Below the pieces are notes generated by a model that was not told where the DNA came from, ran no database searches, and saw only the letters and a program-made list of their open reading frames with translations. Position numbers and translations under genes: made by a program. From contig NZ_JAKVBC010000016.1 in assembly GCF_022447245.1 (NCBI RefSeq), positions 1-64,000 of the forward strand: 64,000 nt of DNA, given 5' to 3'. Source of the stretch: Kordia sp. (GTDB lineage: Bacteria; Bacteroidota; Bacteroidia; Flavobacteriales; Flavobacteriaceae). Below are positions 53,877 through 62,507 of this stretch, piece by piece (position 1 is the first letter of the stretch; each line of letters starts with the position of its first letter).

Positions 53877-54501
53877 AATCATAGTAGCACTGTGTTTTAT
53901 ATGTTTTGCGTGTCAACTTTCGTGGGCTCAACAAAAAGAAGAGACTAAGAAAGAAGAAAAGTCGGAAAAAGCTGAAGAAGACACAGAAACTAAAAAAGAT
54001 GAATCTGCTTTAAAAGTAGAGAATGCAGTTGTTGTAGAAGAAAAAAAAGCAATCAATCCATTATCACCATCCAAAGCCGCTTTTTATTCAGCAATCTTGC
54101 CAGGTTTAGGACAAGCTTACAATAAAAAATATTGGAAAATTCCTATTGTATATGCAGCATTAGGAACAGGAATTTATTTCTATGTAGACAATAATAAAAA
54201 ATACAATCGCTACCGACGTGCATACAAAAGACGTTTGGCTGGTTTTAATGATGACGAATTTCAAAATATTGTTACAGATAACAATGCATTGATTGATGCT
54301 CAAGAATTTTACCAACGAAATCGCGATTTATCATTACTACTGACTGTTGTGGCGTATGTGTTAAATATTGTAGATGCCAATGTGGATGCGCATTTGCTTC
54401 AATTTAACGTAAGTGACGATTTATCTGTACGTCCACATATCGATCAAAATGATGTGGATTTCAATCGAAACTTAGGCTTGACACTCAATTTTAAATTCTA
54501 A
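53866..54501 (+). CDS. DUF5683 membrane/secreted protein
   Basis: 211 residues from GTG 53866 (VGNKIIVALCFICFACQLSWA), which gives a signal-like segment and overlaps the parB stop by 11 bases; an ATG at 53794 would extend it 24 residues into parB in a different frame. A Glu/Lys-rich linker precedes the DUF5683 core (SKAAFYSAILPGLGQAYNKKYWKIPIVYAALGTG, shown in part) with another membrane segment near 168. Function unknown. Typically follows parB in this family. Confidence 0.82.
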   Translation: MGNKIIVALCFICFACQLSWAQQKEETKKEEKSEKAEEDTETKKDESALKVENAVVVEEKKAINPLSPSKAAFYSAILPGLGQAYNKKYWKIPIVYAALGTGIYFYVDNNKKYNRYRRAYKRRLAGFNDDEFQNIVTDNNALIDAQEFYQRNRDLSLLLTVVAYVLNIVDANVDAHLLQFNVSDDLSVRPHIDQNDVDFNRNLGLTLNFKF

Positions 54502-54529
54502 TCGATACACATTCTAAAACTCAAATTGT

Positions 54530-55231
54530 ATGAATATTGCCTTACTAGGATATGGTCGAATGGGAAAGGAGATTGAAAAAATTGCACTTAACAGAAATCA
54601 TGTCATCATTCATAAAGTTTCAGAAAATATTGCTTCTTACGACATCACAAATGTTGATGTCGCTATTGATTTCAGTATTCCGTCCGCAGCTTTTGAAAAC
54701 ATTTCCCATTGTATCAAACATCAAGTTCCCGTAATTTCTGGAACTACAGGTTGGTTGGAAAAATATGATGAGGTTGTGCAATTGTGTGAAACAGAAAAAG
54801 GCGCTTTTATTTATGCTTCTAATTTTAGTTTAGGTGTAAATATTTTCTTTGAGATGAATACCTATTTAGCAAAAATGATGTCTCAACTAGAAGATTACAA
54901 TGTAAGTCTAGAAGAAATTCATCACACCAAAAAACTCGATGCGCCAAGCGGAACCGCAATTACATTGGCAGAAGGAATCATCCAACATACCAATTACAAC
55001 GATTGGAAATTAGATACAACTGAAAATGAAAATGAAATTCCAATTGTAGCCAAACGTATTACAGAAGTGCCAGGAACACATGAAATTACATACGCATCAG
55101 CTATTGATACGATTTCTATAAAACATGAAGCACACAACCGACAAGGTTTTGCCTTAGGAGCCGTTGTAGCTGCCGAATGGATTCAAGGAAAAACAGGTGT
55201 TTTTAGCATGAAAGACGTGTTAAACATTTAA
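54530..55231 (+). CDS. dapB: 4-hydroxy-tetrahydrodipicolinate reductase
   Basis: 233 residues. NAD(P) motif LLGYGRMGKEIEK at the N-terminus, VISGTTGWL near 72, FSLGVNIF and the substrate/catalytic motif HHTKKLDAPSGTA near 130-142. Second step of the diaminopimelate pathway. Part of the parA-parB-DUF5683-dapB-lepB run. Confidence 0.95.
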   Translation: MNIALLGYGRMGKEIEKIALNRNHVIIHKVSENIASYDITNVDVAIDFSIPSAAFENISHCIKHQVPVISGTTGWLEKYDEVVQLCETEKGAFIYASNFSLGVNIFFEMNTYLAKMMSQLEDYNVSLEEIHHTKKLDAPSGTAITLAEGIIQHTNYNDWKLDTTENENEIPIVAKRITEVPGTHEITYASAIDTISIKHEAHNRQGFALGAVVAAEWIQGKTGVFSMKDVLNI

Positions 55232-55320
55232 TAAATATAATATATATTCCACTGAGGAATATATATTTGTACATAACCAACAAGGTTTAGCGTAAAGCTG
55301 AATCGATAAATAAACAACAA

Positions 55321-56892
55321 ATGACGTTTACGCAAGGATTCTTAATATTTTTCCTAATCGTTCAACTGATACACTTTTTAGGAACTTGGAAATTATATAT
55401 AAAAGCAGGTAGAAAAGCTTGGGAAGCTGCAGTGCCAGTTTACAATGCTTTTGTTTTAATGCGAATCATTAATAGACCTAAAGAATGGTATTGGGTAATT
55501 TTACTCTTCATTCCAATTGTACAGTTGATTGTATTTCCAGTACTTTGGGTAGAAACCATTCGTGCTTTTGGGCGAATCGAACGTACAGAAACAATATTGG
55601 TTGTACTAACTCTAGGGCTATATATTTACTATGTAAACTACATGTTGGATGTTGAATATGTACATGAAAGAAGCTTAAAGCCACGTTCTGCTTTAGGAGA
55701 ATGGGTGGCTTCCATCTTATTTGCAGTAGTTGCAGCTACCTTGGTACACACGTATGTAATGCAGCCATTTGTGATTCCAACATCGTCTTTAGAAAAAACA
55801 TTATTAGTTGGTGATTTCTTATTTGTTAGTAAAATACACTACGGCCCAAGAACACCAATGACTTCTGTAGCATTGCCTATGGTGCATGATGCTATTCCGT
55901 TCACAGGGATGAAGTCGTACTTAAAAGAACCACAATTGCCATATTTCAGATTTCCAGGTTTTGAAACAATTGATCGCAATGATATTGTTGTTTTTAATTG
56001 GCCAGTAGATACATTATCAGTTATTGATGATCCTAACAGTAAAACTTTATACAAGCCTTTGGATAAACGTTCTAACTATGTCAAGCGTTGTGTAGGATTG
56101 CCAGGTGATAAATTAGAAGTGCGAGAAGGTTATGTGTATATTGATGGAAAGAAAAATGTATTGCCAGGACGTGCAAAATTACAGTTTAATTATAGAGCTA
56201 AATTAAAAGGTAGGGGATTTAATGATCAATATTTGCATGATGCTTATGATATTACTGATGGGTATGGATATTTGAATCAACAAGGAACTGAGTGTATTTT
56301 TAATGCAGTTACTGATGAAGCTGCAGCAAAATTGAAGAATCATCCAAATGTGATTTCTTTAGAAAAATACCATCCTCAAAAAGGAGAGTTAGGAAGAAAT
56401 ATTTTTCCTCACTCTAAAAAATTCCCTTGGAATACGAGTTATTATGGGCCAATTGATATTCCGTATGCAGGAAAAACAGTTGAGTTGAATATGGATAATA
56501 TTCCATTATACAAAAGAGCGATTGGAGAGTACGAAGGGAATAATATCACGGTAGAAGATAATCAAATCAAAATTGATGGTAAGGTTGTGACTTCGTATAC
56601 ATTTAAGCAAGATTATTACTGGATGATGGGAGATAACAGAGGAAACTCACAAGACTCTAGGAGTTGGGGATTTGTTCCGTTTGATCATGTATTAGGAAAA
56701 CCTACTTTTATATGGTTCAGCTGGGATAGTAATGCCAAAGGTATTTTTAATAAAATTCGTTGGAATCGTTTGTTTACCACAGTTAGTGGAGATGGAGAAC
56801 CAGTATCATACTTCAGGTACTTCTTGATTTTATTAGCAGGTTGGTTTGGATTTAACTATTATAGAAAGCGTAAAAAAGAAGCGAAGAAATAA
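55321..56892 (+). CDS. lepB: Signal peptidase I
   Basis: 523 residues, longer than the usual ~250-300 because of an N-terminal set of membrane segments and a long insertion. Catalytic Ser in VIPTSSLEKTLLVGDFLF near residue 157; general-base Lys in NYVKRCVGLPGDKLEV near 250; MMGDNRGNSQDSRSWGFVP near 435. Cleaves Sec signal peptides. Bacteroidota SPases often have this long form. Confidence 0.93.
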   Translation: MTFTQGFLIFFLIVQLIHFLGTWKLYIKAGRKAWEAAVPVYNAFVLMRIINRPKEWYWVILLFIPIVQLIVFPVLWVETIRAFGRIERTETILVVLTLGLYIYYVNYMLDVEYVHERSLKPRSALGEWVASILFAVVAATLVHTYVMQPFVIPTSSLEKTLLVGDFLFVSKIHYGPRTPMTSVALPMVHDAIPFTGMKSYLKEPQLPYFRFPGFETIDRNDIVVFNWPVDTLSVIDDPNSKTLYKPLDKRSNYVKRCVGLPGDKLEVREGYVYIDGKKNVLPGRAKLQFNYRAKLKGRGFNDQYLHDAYDITDGYGYLNQQGTECIFNAVTDEAAAKLKNHPNVISLEKYHPQKGELGRNIFPHSKKFPWNTSYYGPIDIPYAGKTVELNMDNIPLYKRAIGEYEGNNITVEDNQIKIDGKVVTSYTFKQDYYWMMGDNRGNSQDSRSWGFVPFDHVLGKPTFIWFSWDSNAKGIFNKIRWNRLFTTVSGDGEPVSYFRYFLILLAGWFGFNYYRKRKKEAKK

Positions 56893-56962
56893 TGTATCAA
56901 TGCAATAATTTGATAATAAAGTTGTAAACTATTCAACTTATAAACTCATAAACTTCAAAAAA

Positions 56963-57583
56963 GTGAGCATTCTAGTCCATCCAACATATTTTCCAAGCAT
57001 TGCACATTACGTTTTATTTGCAAAAGCAGAAGGATTGGTTTATGAAATGGAAGATAATTTTCAAAAACAGACCTATCGCAATCGCACCTATATTTATGGA
57101 GCGAATGGAAAATTGATGCTGAATGTTCCTGTGCGACATTCTAAAATAGATAAACACCAAAAATACAAAGAGATTCAAATAGCAAACGAAACCGCTTGGC
57201 AACGTTTGCATTGGAAATCGCTAGAAAGCGCCTACAGAACGTCTCCATATTTTGAATACTACGAAGATGAATTGCAACCTTTGTTTGAAAAGAAATACAC
57301 AAGTTTAATCGATTTGAATTTTGATACTATTCAAGTAATTAATGACTGTTTACAGTTAGATATTCCTATTTCTAAAACCAAAGAATATCAGTCAATAGTT
57401 GAAGGTATACAAGATTGTAGAAAACTCGTAGACGTGAAAAAAGAACCTGATCATGGTTTTGAGACGTATACACAAGTTTTTGAATCGAAACATGGTTTTA
57501 TTGCTAATTTGAGCATCTTAGATTTGCTATTTAGCGAAGGACCAAATGCATTGACATATTTGGAACAACAAACCGTGCTGTAA
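56963..57583 (+). CDS. WbqC family protein
   Basis: 206 residues from GTG 56963. The WbqC signature is ILVHPTYFPSIAHYVLF, with TYRNRTYIYGANGKLMLNVPVRH and LESAYRTSPYFEYYEDEL. Members are tied to surface-polysaccharide loci, possibly sugar modification; the activity is not established. The stop overlaps the next ATG by one base (TAATG). Confidence 0.9.
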   Translation: MSILVHPTYFPSIAHYVLFAKAEGLVYEMEDNFQKQTYRNRTYIYGANGKLMLNVPVRHSKIDKHQKYKEIQIANETAWQRLHWKSLESAYRTSPYFEYYEDELQPLFEKKYTSLIDLNFDTIQVINDCLQLDIPISKTKEYQSIVEGIQDCRKLVDVKKEPDHGFETYTQVFESKHGFIANLSILDLLFSEGPNALTYLEQQTVL

Positions 57584-57891
57584 TGTTACGATTTTGTGTG
57601 CATTATGGATTGCATTTTGTCTTTCCGCTTCTCATAGCTTTATATTTCTATCGAAAAAAATGGAAAATGGTCTATCTTATCTTTTTAGCAGCAATGCTAA
57701 TCGATTTGGATCATTTACTAGCAAGGCCTATTTTTGATCCAAACCGTTGTAGTATTAACTTTCATCCATTACACAGTTACTATGCGATAGCGGTCTATGC
57801 AGGAATGCTTTTTTTTACCAAAACACGAATTCTCGGATTAGGCCTATTAATACATATACTAGCAGATATAGCAGATTGTTGGATGATGTAA
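57583..57891 (+). CDS. DUF6122 small membrane protein
   Basis: 102 residues with three or four hydrophobic segments and conserved polar sites LIDLDHLLARPIFDP, INFHPLHSYY and HILADIADCW: a metal-type D-x-D-H pattern reminiscent of membrane hydrolases. Function unknown. Coupled to the WbqC gene. Confidence 0.88.
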   Translation: MLRFCVHYGLHFVFPLLIALYFYRKKWKMVYLIFLAAMLIDLDHLLARPIFDPNRCSINFHPLHSYYAIAVYAGMLFFTKTRILGLGLLIHILADIADCWMM

Positions 57892-57904
57892 CTCACAAAA
57901 AAAT

Positions 57905-58579
57905 ATGAAAGTCATTCATTGGACACCTTTAGAGAATAAAGACTCCATTTTAAAGAACGGAATACAAATTCAAGATACGCGTATTGCATGTAGTATATTG
58001 ACTCCTTTTGATAACCTAAATCGTTGGTGGTTGGATTTTTCATTGCTCGAAACTGGGAAAGAATATATAGGTGTTGTTTTTGAATTAGCTGCGTCTGATT
58101 TTCCTTTGATACATGATCATTGGGTGATATCAACTTACCAAGAAATAGATGATAATTTTGAAACTATTTTTAGAAGAAGGTTTCGTTTAGACGAGATGGA
58201 AAGAAGCAACCCATCTGGCCTATTCGAAAGCATAGAAGCCTTAAAAGATGCATACAAAAAGAGTATTGTTTTTAGAATAGGAGAGGCTGTCAAAGAACAT
58301 ACTCTAGTATTACAAGAAGATGGTACTTATGGCTACGATACTATAGAAGTTATAGAAACTGGTTATGAAGTGATTAAAAAAGATCCACAAAAAGCATTTC
58401 AAGAGTTTTTTGATGATCCAGAATTTATGGAATTTGTCTTTGAAGATTATCAAGTTTTACTTTATAATGATATTTCTCCTGAACGTATTGAAAAAGTGAT
58501 AAACGCAGAGGATTCATATACGTATTCAGAGTTTATGGAAGAAATTAAAAAATCAGTATCTTCTGAGGTAAATAAATAG
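57905..58579 (+). CDS. Uncharacterised protein, possibly ADP-ribosyltransferase-like
   Basis: 224 residues, soluble. The N-terminus IHWTPLENKDSILKNGI resembles the H-x-T...N...IL..G-I start of DarT/RNA 2'-phosphotransferase-like folds, and the C-terminus EDYQVLLYNDISPERIEKV resembles the ending strand (...EVLV...ISPEYI) of that fold. The position of the catalytic Glu seems to be Gln here (YQVLL), so activity is doubtful. Otherwise unrecognised. Six bases before the HExxH gene, so the two are probably co-transcribed. Inserted between DUF6122 and the EEP gene. Confidence 0.65.
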   Translation: MKVIHWTPLENKDSILKNGIQIQDTRIACSILTPFDNLNRWWLDFSLLETGKEYIGVVFELAASDFPLIHDHWVISTYQEIDDNFETIFRRRFRLDEMERSNPSGLFESIEALKDAYKKSIVFRIGEAVKEHTLVLQEDGTYGYDTIEVIETGYEVIKKDPQKAFQEFFDDPEFMEFVFEDYQVLLYNDISPERIEKVINAEDSYTYSEFMEEIKKSVSSEVNK

Positions 58580-58585
58580 AAAAGA

Positions 58586-59326
58586 ATGTTCTGGAAGAAA
58601 AAGAAAAAATTACCCATTACAGAAGAAGATAAGATTTGGGTTGATGAAGCATTACTCTGGTTGCAAAACGATTTTGGAAGCGAACATTTTGCGAATATTA
58701 GAACAGTAACGCCTACAAAAGATTTCTACGACAAAAAGTTTGATCATAGTGAAAAAGATGCTGAATTCGTCTTAGAACGTACCATGGAGTTGATGAATAT
58801 TTATGATGTAGAAATCAAACTAGCATACTTTTCGGATGGTCCTGTTGATATGGATGATGGAACTCCATTATCAACACCTGCAGATATCTATGGAAATTGG
58901 CAAAGTGCTGCTGGAACTTATGAAAAAGATAGCGACGAAACAATCATTTCTATAGAACGGAGACAATTAAAAAATACAGTTTCATTAATTGCAACAATCT
59001 CACACGAATTAGCGCATCAAATACTATTAGGAGAAAATAGAATTAATGAAAATGACGAATATCTTACCGATTTAACAGCGATTGCCTATGGTTTTGGAAT
59101 CTTTCTTGGAAACACACGATTCAATTTCACTTCAGGTACCATGGCAGGAGGTTTTGGATGGGAAATGAGTTCTCAGGGTTATTTGCCTGAGCAAATTATT
59201 GCGTATGCGATGGCTAAACTATCACACATGCGAAATGAACCAACAAACTATCGTCAATACTTAACCAAATCGCTTCAAAAATACTTCAAACAAAGTGAAG
59301 CATATCTTCTGCAAAATAATAGTTGA
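58586..59326 (+). CDS. Putative zinc metallopeptidase (HExxH)
   Basis: 246 residues, no signal peptide. Zinc-binding motif ISHELAHQILLGE near residues 138-150 and a downstream acidic stretch NDEYLTDLTAIAYGFG that could give the third ligand (gluzincin-like E or D). The N-terminal half (KLPITEEDKIWVDEALLWLQ, ADIYGNWQSAAGTYE) is not a known domain to me. Cytoplasmic by sequence. Its partner at 57905 is co-directional; the pair ends at a hairpin (59349-59368). Confidence 0.65.
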   Translation: MFWKKKKKLPITEEDKIWVDEALLWLQNDFGSEHFANIRTVTPTKDFYDKKFDHSEKDAEFVLERTMELMNIYDVEIKLAYFSDGPVDMDDGTPLSTPADIYGNWQSAAGTYEKDSDETIISIERRQLKNTVSLIATISHELAHQILLGENRINENDEYLTDLTAIAYGFGIFLGNTRFNFTSGTMAGGFGWEMSSQGYLPEQIIAYAMAKLSHMRNEPTNYRQYLTKSLQKYFKQSEAYLLQNNS

Positions 59327-59348
59327 TTCAAAAAAATGAAGCAACGAA

Positions 59349-59368
59349 AAACGAACCGAAGTTCGTTT
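59349..59368. terminator. Bidirectional hairpin terminator
   Basis: Perfect 8-bp stem AAACGAAC / GTTCGTTT with a CGAA loop between the convergent HExxH and lanthipeptide genes. Confidence 0.7.
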
Positions 59369-59378
59369 CTTGATAAAA

Positions 59379-59585
59379 TTATCCGCAAAATCTAGGTTCC
59401 GTAATGCAAAGTGTATACGTGACTGTGCAATCGTGATATGCGTTAGAATTGCAACGTTCTGTATTGCATTCTAATTTAATTGTGTGATAGCATTTTTTAC
59501 TAAAACCACCAGTAGCATTCGTACTCCTTAAACTTGAAATGGCTCTTTTGTTAAGCGCTAATATGGTAACGTTTCTTTTTTTCAT
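59379..59585 (-). CDS. Class I lanthipeptide-type precursor peptide
   Basis: 68 residues. The leader MKKRNVTILALNKRAISSL has the L-x-L-N-K-R-A-I signature. The core is rich in Cys and Thr/Ser with six Cys: KKCYHTIKLEC, RCNSNAYHDC, TLCITEPRFC; it ends with Gly. Unlike the copy at 19444, the frame is intact. No lanthipeptide enzymes are nearby. It faces the HExxH gene tail to tail. Confidence 0.78.
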   Translation of the reverse strand: MKKRNVTILALNKRAISSLRSTNATGGFSKKCYHTIKLECNTERCNSNAYHDCTVTYTLCITEPRFCG

Positions 59586-59739
59586 AACATTTTGGTTTTA
59601 AAATTGTTAATAACTCAAATGAATGAAATATTTGTATGAGTAAAGTGAAATCCGATAAAGTGTTACGCCCATATAGCGTATAAGATTTCTGATTTTATAA
59701 ATTTAGAGTAAGAAAAAGGAATTCGTATTTGGACTTAGA

Positions 59740-60777
59740 TTAGTCTAAAGAAATGACACTGTAAATAGGAAAATGATCGGAGTAGTGTTCTGTAAAGGTT
59801 TTAAAAGAACTGATAGTAAATGAAGGATCTGTCAAAATAAAATCAATGCGCAATGGGAAATACGGAAATTCCCATGTTTTACCAAAACCAGAACCAGCTT
59901 CAGAAAAAGCATCTTTCATATCACCTTTAATCTTTTTGTATACATAAGAAAATTGTGAATTATTAAAATCGCCCAAAATGATAGTCTTGTAATTACAGTT
60001 TTTACGATTGGCTTCAAACAAGTCTACTTGTGATTGTTGCATTTTAAAAGCAGTCGCCATACGTTTTAACAAACGTTCGGAATTTTTCTGTGAAAATTCT
60101 TCATTCTTGTGATCAATCCGTAAAGATTGTAAATGCAAATTGTAGATACGAATGGTGTCATTATTTTGAACTATATCTATGTAAATTGCATTGTTGGATG
60201 TTTTTGGGAAGTCAATAGAACCTTTATTAATAATAGGAACTTTAGAAAAAATAGCTTGTCCAACTTTCTTCTTTGTTCCTCTTAAAGCAACATGTTGATA
60301 CGGGTATGATGAAAATGCTTCTTTCTGATTTTTGTGAAACTCTTGAAAAGCAATAATTTTTGGTGACGTTGTATGGACCAAATCAATAATCTTTTGGTCT
60401 ATGTTCGATTCTTTAATCCAATTATAGATATTAAACAAACGCACATTATAACTCATTACAGAAAGTGAATTTCCAGAAGGTTTTGTAGGTGAACTCGAAA
60501 ATTTATACATAGAAGTAGTATGCGTATACCCCAAAATCAACACAATAAACGACAGTAGAAATTGCTTTCGGACACTTAAAATCCAAAACAGCATAAATAT
60601 AAAGTTGATAATGATAAAAACGGGTACTAATAAACTCAGTACAGAAAGTGTAGGGAAGCTTTTGGGAGCTACATAAGGTAATGTATAAGAGAGTAGTAAT
60701 AATGCTGCAAAAACACTATTCAAGAAGAAAATGATTCTACTTAATATCCGTAATCTTTTCTTCTTCTTATCACTCAT
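59740..60777 (-). CDS. Endonuclease/exonuclease/phosphatase (EEP) family protein
   Basis: 345 residues. Three N-terminal hydrophobic segments, then an EEP domain from ~105: MSYNVRLFN, AFQEFHKN (Glu), HLQSLR (His), GDFNNSQF (D-x-N) and SDHFPIYS (terminal D-H). Phosphodiesterase- or phosphatase-type activity on an extracytoplasmic or membrane substrate is likely. Followed (minus strand) by the rhomboid genes. Confidence 0.9.
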   Translation of the reverse strand: MSDKKKKRLRILSRIIFFLNSVFAALLLLSYTLPYVAPKSFPTLSVLSLLVPVFIIINFIFMLFWILSVRKQFLLSFIVLILGYTHTTSMYKFSSSPTKPSGNSLSVMSYNVRLFNIYNWIKESNIDQKIIDLVHTTSPKIIAFQEFHKNQKEAFSSYPYQHVALRGTKKKVGQAIFSKVPIINKGSIDFPKTSNNAIYIDIVQNNDTIRIYNLHLQSLRIDHKNEEFSQKNSERLLKRMATAFKMQQSQVDLFEANRKNCNYKTIILGDFNNSQFSYVYKKIKGDMKDAFSEAGSGFGKTWEFPYFPLRIDFILTDPSFTISSFKTFTEHYSDHFPIYSVISLD

Positions 60778-60780
60778 AGA

Positions 60781-61677
60781 TTAATTTTCCTTTCCGGCCT
60801 TGAACAAAAAGTCCTTTTCTGCTTTAGTCAAACTTTCGTAACCAGACTTACTAATTTTATCCAAAATTGCATCTACTTTTCGTTGCTTTTCAGAAGCAGA
60901 TTGCGAAGTTGTATTTGTAGTAGAACGTTTATTTTGTTGTTTTCTGTATACAGTTTTTAAAGGAGATTTCTTTTTTGGTGTAAAATAAGCAACCAAACGA
61001 TTCCAAAAACGCTCAAAACGAATTCCGATATCGTTGCCTTTTTGCAGTTGTTTTACGAATAGAAAACCAATCAATGCGCCACCAAGATGTGCAAAATGGC
61101 CACCTTCATTGATGCCTCGTCCAATGGCAGCAATATCAGAAATAATAAGAAGTACAGCTAATATCCAATATTTAAGTGGAAATACCCCAAAAAGATTTAC
61201 AATTAAGTTTGGTGCGTAAGTAGCACTTGCTGCTAATACAGCCAATACAGCTGCTGATGCTCCCATTAAGAAGGCTGCTTGGTTGGCAAAAGCAGGTAAT
61301 AAATTATAGGCAACTAAAAACACAATAGCGCCCGCGAAAATTCCATACGCGTATACGGTAATAAATTGCTTTTCTGTAAAGAAATTATAAAAGATTTTTC
61401 CTGTAAAATATAAGACTAGACAATTAAAAATTAAATGCCAGAAATCCCCATGAATAAAAGCATAGGTAACTAAAGTCCATGGTTTTATCAAAAGATCTCC
61501 CAAGTCTTTCGGAAGTGCAAAATATTCATAAAAAAAACTTGGTGGATATCCATTAAACGAACGAAAAATAGCATTGAATATTACCATAATTGTAAAAATG
61601 GTAATATTAATTGCAATCAATCTCTCCGCGGCGTTAAATCCACGATACATCATCAATAAGCGTGTTTTTGTATCCAT
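60781..61677 (-). CDS. Rhomboid family intramembrane serine protease
   Basis: 298 residues from ATG 61677. Six or seven membrane segments; the catalytic Ser is in FLMGASAAVLAVLA (G-x-S) and the catalytic His in GHFAHLGGALIGF. The C-terminal ~70 residues are Ser/Lys-rich and disordered. Its ATG overlaps the upstream rhomboid stop by one base (TGATG), so the two are translationally coupled. Confidence 0.9.
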   Translation of the reverse strand: MDTKTRLLMMYRGFNAAERLIAINITIFTIMVIFNAIFRSFNGYPPSFFYEYFALPKDLGDLLIKPWTLVTYAFIHGDFWHLIFNCLVLYFTGKIFYNFFTEKQFITVYAYGIFAGAIVFLVAYNLLPAFANQAAFLMGASAAVLAVLAASATYAPNLIVNLFGVFPLKYWILAVLLIISDIAAIGRGINEGGHFAHLGGALIGFLFVKQLQKGNDIGIRFERFWNRLVAYFTPKKKSPLKTVYRKQQNKRSTTNTTSQSASEKQRKVDAILDKISKSGYESLTKAEKDFLFKAGKEN

Positions 61678-62504
61678 CAATTCCAACGATTTTTGTTAAA
61701 CTGAGTTTTGTTAAAATACCACATAAGTAAGAAACCAAACAAAGCACCTCCTAAGTGTGCAAAATGTGCAATTTGTCCTGCGCCAAATAAGCTAAGTCCA
61801 CCTGTAATTCCACCTATAAAATCTAGCAACAATAATCCTGGAATGAAATATTTTGCTTTGATTGGTATTGGAAGAAATAGTAGCATGAGTTCCGTATTTG
61901 GGTACATCATTCCAAATGCTACCAAGATACCATATAATGCTCCAGAAGCTCCAAGAGCTACGGTTTGATTCAATATGTTCATGTGAAACATGGCGGTAAA
62001 ACTTGCGTCACTAACAAAAAGTAACTGTTCTTTTGTTAAAATAGACGGTAGTTCATTGGATAGTAATTTACCTAAATACTGTTGTCCGCTGACCATATCA
62101 ACATTTATGATTTCTTTAATCTGAGTCGTGGATAAATTGAGTTCAGTTACTTGTTGTGCTAGTGAATAAAATTCAACATAGTTTACAAGTGTATGGACTA
62201 ATCCTGCGCCCACACCAGTAATCATATAAAAGCTCAAAAACTTCATTTTTCCCCATCGCATCTCCAATGCAGATCCAAACATCCATAAACCTAACATGTT
62301 AAATAAAAGGTGTGCTGGACTTGCCAAAGAATGCATAAACATGCTTGTAATTGGTTGCCAGAATTCAAATGAGTTATTCTCTGGGAAATGCAAGGATAAA
62401 AGAACATTCAAATCAATACCTCTTTCTTGCAACACAAAAGTCGCAATCCACAACAGGACATTGATAATAATTAAATGCTTTACGGTTTCGGTTATGCGTA
62501 TCAT
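61677..62504 (-). CDS. Rhomboid family intramembrane serine protease
   Basis: 275 residues. Catalytic Ser in VALGASGALYGILVAFG (G-x-S-G), His in FAHLGGALFGFLL, and the N-terminal WQPITSMFMH loop. A ~70-residue insertion follows TM3-like HTLVNYVEF. Coupled to the second rhomboid at 60781 and next to mutL, the usual flavobacterial order. Confidence 0.9.
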   Translation of the reverse strand: MIRITETVKHLIIINVLLWIATFVLQERGIDLNVLLSLHFPENNSFEFWQPITSMFMHSLASPAHLLFNMLGLWMFGSALEMRWGKMKFLSFYMITGVGAGLVHTLVNYVEFYSLAQQVTELNLSTTQIKEIINVDMVSGQQYLGKLLSNELPSILTKEQLLFVSDASFTAMFHMNILNQTVALGASGALYGILVAFGMMYPNTELMLLFLPIPIKAKYFIPGLLLLDFIGGITGGLSLFGAGQIAHFAHLGGALFGFLLMWYFNKTQFNKNRWN

Positions 62505-62507
62505 AAT

